DNA of 64,000 bases from Rhodoferax sp. BAB1 (GTDB lineage Bacteria; Pseudomonadota; Gammaproteobacteria; Burkholderiales; Burkholderiaceae_C), in the NCBI RefSeq assembly GCF_013334205.1, contig NZ_CP054424.1, forward strand, positions 392,001-456,000, given 5' to 3'. The notes beneath the pieces were generated by a model. The model had not been told where the DNA came from. It searched no databases and saw only the letters and a list, made by a program, of their open reading frames with translations. The translations under genes were made by a program, and so were the position numbers. Shown here in pieces: positions 57,775 through 64,000 of this stretch. The stretch's first letter is position 1. The number at the start of each line of letters is the position of its first letter.

Positions 57775-58448
57775 TTCTTTTTTCCGCATTAAGCGGTACG
57801 CATGGCGTACCGCTGTATCCATACCGCTGATGCGGCACCTGCCTCCGAGCTGAGAAAGCTAGCGGAAGCGACGAGATGCGTGCGGCTAGGTGCAGACGGC
57901 CTAGTCGCGCGACTTCGTGTGGTGGCGGGGGAAATTGCGCGTAAATCGCAACCCTGTCGGAGGCTTATGCCCGAGACAAGTCATCCCGCAAGTGGTGGAT
58001 CGATGCAGTTATCAGCATTCACCGGCGCTGTACCGGTTTTTTGCTAATCAGCTGGGAGGTAATCGCCCGCGCATCTTTAGTATGAGCCAGTGCGGGAGAT
58101 GTGGATGTCCTGCACTGGTGGTTCTTGCAAGCAGTCAGCGCTGCAATCTGAAGCCAGCAAGGTTTTTATTTTATCGTTAAGTGTCGGTCTGACAAGCTGC
58201 GCCTTGCTCTAGGCAAGCCAAATGCTTGGCATTAATTCACACTGATCGAGATGTTATTTGTCCGTTTACCCGGGGCCAGGGTTGTCATTGGGGTGCTGCG
58301 TAGGTGGACCATATGACAACTTATGCGGAGAAACCCAGTTACGGATGCCTCAGTCGAACCGGATTCTGAAGGCCGCCCTCAGCGAGATGGGATCTGGTTC
58401 CACTCAATTCAACAACGCGTGTCTTATTTGGGCTAGCCCTAGAAGCAT
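57775..58448. other. Right-end intergenic region, no supported gene
   Basis: About 670 bases between alpA and the terminator near the island's right border. Several short open frames exist, but none has a ribosome site or recognisable product. It presumably holds alpA control sequences and integrase arm sites. Confidence 0.5.
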
Positions 58449-58485
58449 AAAAGCCCACAAACAGGAAATCTGTTTGTGGGCTTTT
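58449..58485. terminator. Strong bidirectional hairpin terminator near attR
   Basis: AAAAGCCCACAAACAG / CTGTTTGTGGGCTTTT, a 16-bp perfect stem with a GAAAT loop and A/T runs on both sides, 52 bases inside the island border. It would insulate the element from tRNA-Ser readthrough. Confidence 0.9.
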
Positions 58486-58537
58486 ATGTGGGATAAAATA
58501 AGTTATCCGACGTAAGTTATTGATTTTATTTGTTTAT

Positions 58538-58551
58538 TGGCGGAAGCGGTG
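58538..58551. repeat. attR-like core (tRNA-Ser 3' end)
   Basis: TGGCGGAAGCGGTG, identical to 23415..23428. It comprises the CCA, discriminator and acceptor-stem 3' strand plus adjacent T-stem bases of tRNA-Ser (minus strand). The tRNA is intact, as expected for a tRNA-targeting integrase. Confidence 0.85.
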
Positions 58552-58625
58552 AGATTCGAACTCACGAACGGTTGCCCGTTGCCGGTTTTCAAGACCGGTG
58601 CAATCGACCACTCTGCCACGCTTCC
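58538..58625 (-). tRNA. tRNA-Ser (TGA)
   Basis: 88-nt class II tRNA with encoded CCA. The acceptor stem pairs GGAAGCG with CGCTTCC, the anticodon stem CCGGT/ACCGG encloses CTTGAAA giving TGA, there is a long variable arm (GGCAACGGGCAACCGTT region), and the T arm is GTGAGTTCGAATCTCAC. Its 3' end is the integration site of the island. Confidence 0.96.
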
Positions 58626-58656
58626 GATGCGCCGATTCTAGCGTCTGGGCCTGTCA

Positions 58657-60366
58657 TCAGGCCGCAGGTGCATCCTCGTTGTCCGTCTCGCTGGCGGCCG
58701 CCGCCGCAAACACGGCCGCGGGCGAGCCGTCGGCCTTGCGGCCGGTGCGCAGGCTCAAGGCCCCGGCGGGCCGGCCCTGTGCGCTCAGGGCGGGGCGCAG
58801 GGCAGGGTTGCCGTTTTTCTGGCGCCACTGCTGTATCGCTGCTTCCAGTTCAGCCGCGTCGCTGATCTTGGCGCCGTAGCGTTGCAGCACCAGATGGGCG
58901 GTTTCGATCAGCTTGGCGTTGAGTGTCTCGTTGCCATGGCTCAGCAGGTTGCGCACGGCGCCGGCCGGATCGCCGGCCAGGCTCAGGGCCATGGCGGTTT
59001 CGGCCAGCTTGAGCACGTGCGCGCTGGTCACGCGCAAACGCTCGGCATACGCCGGGTGCACGCCGGCGGCGCCGGCCAGCAGTTCGCTCATGGAGCGGCC
59101 GGTGGAGAAGCGCATCCCCAGGGCGTCGATGGCGGGTTCCACGTCATCGAGCTGGATGGCCTTGTTGGCCAGCTGGGCCATCAGGGCCACCAGGTTGGTG
59201 GCGGACTCGAAGTCGAAGGCAGGGTCCTTGACCTGACCGGCCAGTTCGCGCACGGCGTCGACGGCGCGTGCGAACTGGCGGTCCATGATGAGGGTCAGCG
59301 CATCGACGATGGCGGCCTGGCGTTGCAGACGGGGGTTCTTCTCGTCGCGGTCGATCAGCTTGACGAAGTCGTCGCGGCAGTGCTGCAGGCCCTTGCGGTC
59401 GCTGCATTCCAGCCGGGCAAAGGCCAGCAGCACCAGTGTCTGGCAGTCGAACATCTTGGAGTCCAGGCCCAGGCGCGCGCACTGGCCCAGGATCTTCTCG
59501 GCTTCCACGCGGTCGCCGCTGTAGTACATCATCAGGCCCAGGTTCTGCAGGCGCGATATGGAGAAGGGCGTGACCGCACAGGCCATGCGGTAGGCGGCCA
59601 GGGTCTGTTCGTGGTTGCCCAGTTCGAACTGGGCGCGGCCCAGCACATCGTAGGCGTCGGCGTAGCGCGGGTCGTCGCTGATGAGGTTTTCCAGCGTGCT
59701 GATGGCACGGGTGGGCTCGCCGTTGTCCAGCAATGCACGCGCCACACCCAGTTTGGCCCAGGGCATGGTCTTGGCGGCGATGACGGCTTCGTACAGCTTC
59801 TGCGCCTGGGCATAGTCCTCGATGCGCATGAGCAGCTCGGCGCCGATGCGCGCGGCATAAAGCCAGAAGGGACCGCGGGCCTCGAAACGCTGCAGGCACA
59901 GCCGCGCGCCTTTTTCGAAGTCGTGGGCCTCGATGGCGGAAAAGATGTCGGCCAGCGCCGCCTTGCGCTGGCGCGCCTGGTACAGGCGCTCGGCCAGGCG
60001 GGTGGCGGTGTGCGGCTTGATGAGGTAGCCGTCCAGGGCCGACTCGGCGGCCTCGGCCACCTTGGCGTAGGTGGCCTCGCCGGTGACCATGATGAAGACC
60101 GTGGCAAAGGGCAGCAGCTGGTTGCGCCGCAGGTCGTCCAGCAGGTCCTGGCCGGTGGGGGTGCCGGGCTGGAAGTACTGCTCGCACAGCACGATGTCGA
60201 AGGTCTTGAACTCCAGCACCTTGCGCGCGTCGGCGGTGCGGGTGGCCTGTTCCACGGCGCCCACGCCGAACTCGCGCAGCTGGTTGACCAGGATGGCGCG
60301 CGAGGTGGGGTTGCCGTCGACGACCAGCGCCCGGGTGTTGGAAAGATCGTCGTCGTACAGCGCCAT
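58657..60366 (-). CDS. Response regulator with C-terminal TPR repeats
   Basis: 569 aa from the ATG at 60366 (MALYDDDLSNTRALVVDGNPTSRAIL). The N-terminal receiver-like domain has ALVVDGNP (acidic pocket), a phosphoacceptor candidate in FDIVLCEQYF (Asp followed by Cys-Glu instead of the usual VLLDIxMP), T in MVTGEATY and K in YLIKPHT. It is followed by TPR-like helical repeats (SRLQNLGLMMYYSGDRVEAEKILGQCARLG). No DNA-binding domain, so the output is probably by protein contact. Confidence 0.85.
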   Translation of the reverse strand: MALYDDDLSNTRALVVDGNPTSRAILVNQLREFGVGAVEQATRTADARKVLEFKTFDIVLCEQYFQPGTPTGQDLLDDLRRNQLLPFATVFIMVTGEATYAKVAEAAESALDGYLIKPHTATRLAERLYQARQRKAALADIFSAIEAHDFEKGARLCLQRFEARGPFWLYAARIGAELLMRIEDYAQAQKLYEAVIAAKTMPWAKLGVARALLDNGEPTRAISTLENLISDDPRYADAYDVLGRAQFELGNHEQTLAAYRMACAVTPFSISRLQNLGLMMYYSGDRVEAEKILGQCARLGLDSKMFDCQTLVLLAFARLECSDRKGLQHCRDDFVKLIDRDEKNPRLQRQAAIVDALTLIMDRQFARAVDAVRELAGQVKDPAFDFESATNLVALMAQLANKAIQLDDVEPAIDALGMRFSTGRSMSELLAGAAGVHPAYAERLRVTSAHVLKLAETAMALSLAGDPAGAVRNLLSHGNETLNAKLIETAHLVLQRYGAKISDAAELEAAIQQWRQKNGNPALRPALSAQGRPAGALSLRTGRKADGSPAAVFAAAAASETDNEDAPAA

Positions 60367-60499
60367 GCGCAGGCTGGTCCTCGGTTGGGGATGCGGGGAT
60401 GATAGCCCTGATGCCGCCAAGCAACCAGCCCCGGCACACTTGCGCGTGCCGGGGCTGTTGTGGATGATGGGGCGATGCAGGGCCTGTGCCCTGCAAAGA

Positions 60500-61402
60500 T
60501 CAGGCGTCGGGCGCGACCTTGTGGTTGGCCAGGGCCTCGATGGCTTTCACCAGGGCCGAGTGGTCGGCCTGGTCATGGCCCAGGGCGGCGCAGGCCTGCA
60601 TCAGCTGCGCGGCGTTGGCGGTCTGCGGCAGGGCCATCTTGAGCGACTTGGCGCCTTGCAGGGCCAGGTTCAGGTCCTTCTGGTGCAGCGCGATGCGGAA
60701 GCCCGGGTTGAAAGTGCGCTTGACCATGCGCTCGCCGTGCACTTCCAGGATGCGCGAAGCGGCGAAGCCGCCCATCAGCGCCTGGCGCACCTTGGCCGGA
60801 TCGGCGCCGGCCTTGGAGGCGAACACCAGGGCTTCGCTGACGGCCGCGATGTTCAGGGCCACGATGATCTGGTTGGCCACCTTGCAGGTCTGGCCGGCGC
60901 CGTTGCCGCCGATCAGGGTGATGTTCTTGCCCATCAGCTCGAACAGGGGCTTGACGCGCTCGAACACGGCCTCGTCGGCACCGACCATGATGGTCAGGGA
61001 AGCGGCCTTGGCGCCGACTTCACCGCCGGAGACCGGCGCGTCCACGTAGTCGCAACCCAGGGCATTGATCTTCTTGGCGTATTCCTTGGTGGCGATCGGG
61101 TCGATGGAGCTCATGTCCACCACGACCTTGCCCTTGGACAGGCCCTTGGCGATGCCGTTCTCGCCGAACAGCACCTTCTCCACGTCGGGGGTGTCGGGCA
61201 CCATGGTGAAGATGATGTCGGCGCGCTCGGCCACACCGGTAGGCGAGGTGCAGACAGTGGCACCGGCGTCCACCAGTTCCTGCGGCACCTTGCTGCGGGT
61301 GTTGACGAACAGCACGTGGCCGCCCTTGATGAGGTTCATCACCATGGGGGTGCCCATGATGCCCAGGCCCACGAAGCCCAATTTCAGTCCGGATTTGGTC
61401 AT
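60500..61402 (-). CDS. glxR: 2-hydroxy-3-oxopropionate (tartronate semialdehyde) reductase
   Basis: 300 aa. The Rossmann motif GFVGLGIMGTPM (near 10), the family signature VDAPVSGGEVGAKAASLTIMVG with the substrate-binding region, and catalytic Lys in NGAGQTCKVANQI mark a beta-hydroxyacid dehydrogenase. Its place behind hyi and gcl identifies it as tartronate semialdehyde reductase, which makes D-glycerate. It lies 17 bases downstream of hyi. Confidence 0.94.
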   Translation of the reverse strand: MTKSGLKLGFVGLGIMGTPMVMNLIKGGHVLFVNTRSKVPQELVDAGATVCTSPTGVAERADIIFTMVPDTPDVEKVLFGENGIAKGLSKGKVVVDMSSIDPIATKEYAKKINALGCDYVDAPVSGGEVGAKAASLTIMVGADEAVFERVKPLFELMGKNITLIGGNGAGQTCKVANQIIVALNIAAVSEALVFASKAGADPAKVRQALMGGFAASRILEVHGERMVKRTFNPGFRIALHQKDLNLALQGAKSLKMALPQTANAAQLMQACAALGHDQADHSALVKAIEALANHKVAPDA

Positions 61403-61419
61403 GTCGATTCTCTCGTCTC

Positions 61420-62199
61420 TTATTTCGTCAAAGTCTTGATCCAGCCCAGGCCCTCGACCGTCTTGGTGCGGGGCTTGTACTCGCAGCCGATCCAGCCGGT
61501 GTAGCCGATGGCGTCGAGGTGGCGGAACAGGAAAGGATAGTTGATTTCGCCGGTGCCGGGCTCGTTGCGCCCCGGGTTGTCGGCCAGCTGGATGTGGCCG
61601 ATGCGCGGCAGGTAGGCCTGCGCGGTGGCGGCCAGTTCGCCTTCCATGCGCTGGGCATGGTAGATGTCGTACTGGATGTACAGGTTGTCACTGCCCACGG
61701 CGTCCAGAATCGCCGCGGCCTGCGCCGTGGTGTTCAGGAAGAAGCCGGGAATGTCATAGCTGTTGATCGGCTCGATCAGCAGGCGCAGGCCGGCGGCCTT
61801 GAGCTTGTCGGCCGCGAACTTCAGGTTGGCCACGAAGGTGGCCTGCGCCTGATCGCGGCTCACGCCGGCGGGCAGCTTGCCGGCCAGGCAGTTGACCTGG
61901 GGGCAGCCCAGGGCCTGGGCGTAGGCGATGGCCTGGTCCACGCCGGCACGGAACTCTTCCACGCGGTCGGGGTGGCAGGCAATGCCACGCTCGCCGCCGT
62001 CCCAGTTGCCGGCCGGCAGGTTGTGCAGGACCTGTTTGAGGCCGTGGGTCTTGAGCAGGCCGGCCAGTTCGTTCTTGTCATAAGGGTAGGGGAACAGGTA
62101 TTCCACCGCCTCGAAGCCGGCCGCCTTGGCTGCGGCGAAGCGCTCCAGGAAGGGCACTTCGTTGAACAGCATGGTCAGGTTGGCTGCAAATTTGGGCAT
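61420..62199 (-). CDS. hyi: Hydroxypyruvate isomerase
   Basis: 259 aa TIM-barrel protein. MPKFAANLTMLFNEVPFLERFAAAKAAGFEAVEYLFPY and the metal-site segments LRLLIEPINSYDIPGFFL, YIQYDIYHAQRMEGEL and HIQLADNPGRNEPGTGEINYPFLF match Hyi, which interconverts hydroxypyruvate and tartronate semialdehyde. It lies between gcl and glxR in the glyoxylate operon. Confidence 0.95.
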   Translation of the reverse strand: MPKFAANLTMLFNEVPFLERFAAAKAAGFEAVEYLFPYPYDKNELAGLLKTHGLKQVLHNLPAGNWDGGERGIACHPDRVEEFRAGVDQAIAYAQALGCPQVNCLAGKLPAGVSRDQAQATFVANLKFAADKLKAAGLRLLIEPINSYDIPGFFLNTTAQAAAILDAVGSDNLYIQYDIYHAQRMEGELAATAQAYLPRIGHIQLADNPGRNEPGTGEINYPFLFRHLDAIGYTGWIGCEYKPRTKTVEGLGWIKTLTK

Positions 62200-62267
62200 G
62201 TCTTTACTCCGTCAATATCAAAGAGGGCCGGCACATGTGCCGGCCCCGGATGCTCGGTTGCTCAGGT

Positions 62268-64000
<1,733 letters not shown>

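Noticed and set aside
57802..58180. 81- and 87-aa open frames near the right island end
   Set aside because: Overlap each other in different frames, lack ribosome sites, and show no domain.
49453..58448. Type IV secretion or relaxase genes
   Set aside because: None seen. The HUH-containing protein resembles Rep/Gp2 proteins more than relaxases, so I do not call the island self-transmissible.

Overview
The window reads as a chromosome segment of a high-GC betaproteobacterium, most likely Burkholderiales and probably Comamonadaceae. This rests on the gene orders gmk-rpoZ-spoT, rapZ near recN-nadK with divergent hrcA, yicC next to a Ser/Thr kinase-phosphatase pair with rph-rdgB-hemW, and a gcl-hyi-glxR glyoxylate operon. 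The genus is inferred from general knowledge, not from any search.

Left core (1-23.4 kb): dynamin-like GTPase end, mutY, rapZ, recN, nadK, hrcA, a CAU tRNA, two lipoprotein genes, a LivK-type binding protein, tRNA-Arg(ACG), greB, the gmk-rpoZ-spoT cluster, yicC, a kinase/phosphatase pair, rph-rdgB-hemW, a CBS protein and a GGDEF-EAL protein. Right core (58.5-64 kb): tRNA-Ser(TGA), a response regulator with TPR-like repeats, glxR, hyi and gcl (cut by the window end).

Between them lies a genomic island of about 35 kb (about 23,429-58,551). A 14-bp direct repeat (TGGCGGAAGCGGTG) bounds it. The right copy is the 3' end (with CCA) of tRNA-Ser, and the left copy sits just after the GGDEF-EAL gene and 160 bp before a P4-type integrase. 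Base composition falls abruptly at both borders.

Island layout: (i) integrase; (ii) a two-gene locus of a 1474-aa STAND-type ATPase with an N-terminal Cap4/DUF4297-like nuclease region, overlapping by one base a 480-aa protein I cannot place, which is the best candidate for an undescribed anti-phage system; (iii) a 207-aa catalytic-domain-only tyrosine recombinase; (iv) heavy-metal cargo (RND tripartite pump with accessory periplasmic proteins, CzcI-like protein, transglutaminase-like protein, CadA ATPase, YnfA, CadR with a visible operator); (v) a GNAT protein, a double-hotdog thioesterase behind a cobalamin riboswitch, metE and divergent metR; (vi) a second, about 88% identical copy of the 207-aa recombinase; (vii) a mobile-element backbone: a possible recombination directionality factor, YqaJ nuclease, DUF932 protein, glycine-zipper/zinc-ribbon protein, ExK-motif protein, secreted nuclease, HUH-type Rep-like protein with a coupled membrane protein, and AlpA-like excisionase. 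Integrase and AlpA lie at opposite ends, so they would become neighbours in an excised circle. No relaxase or type IV secretion genes are visible, so the element would need help to transfer, if it still moves.
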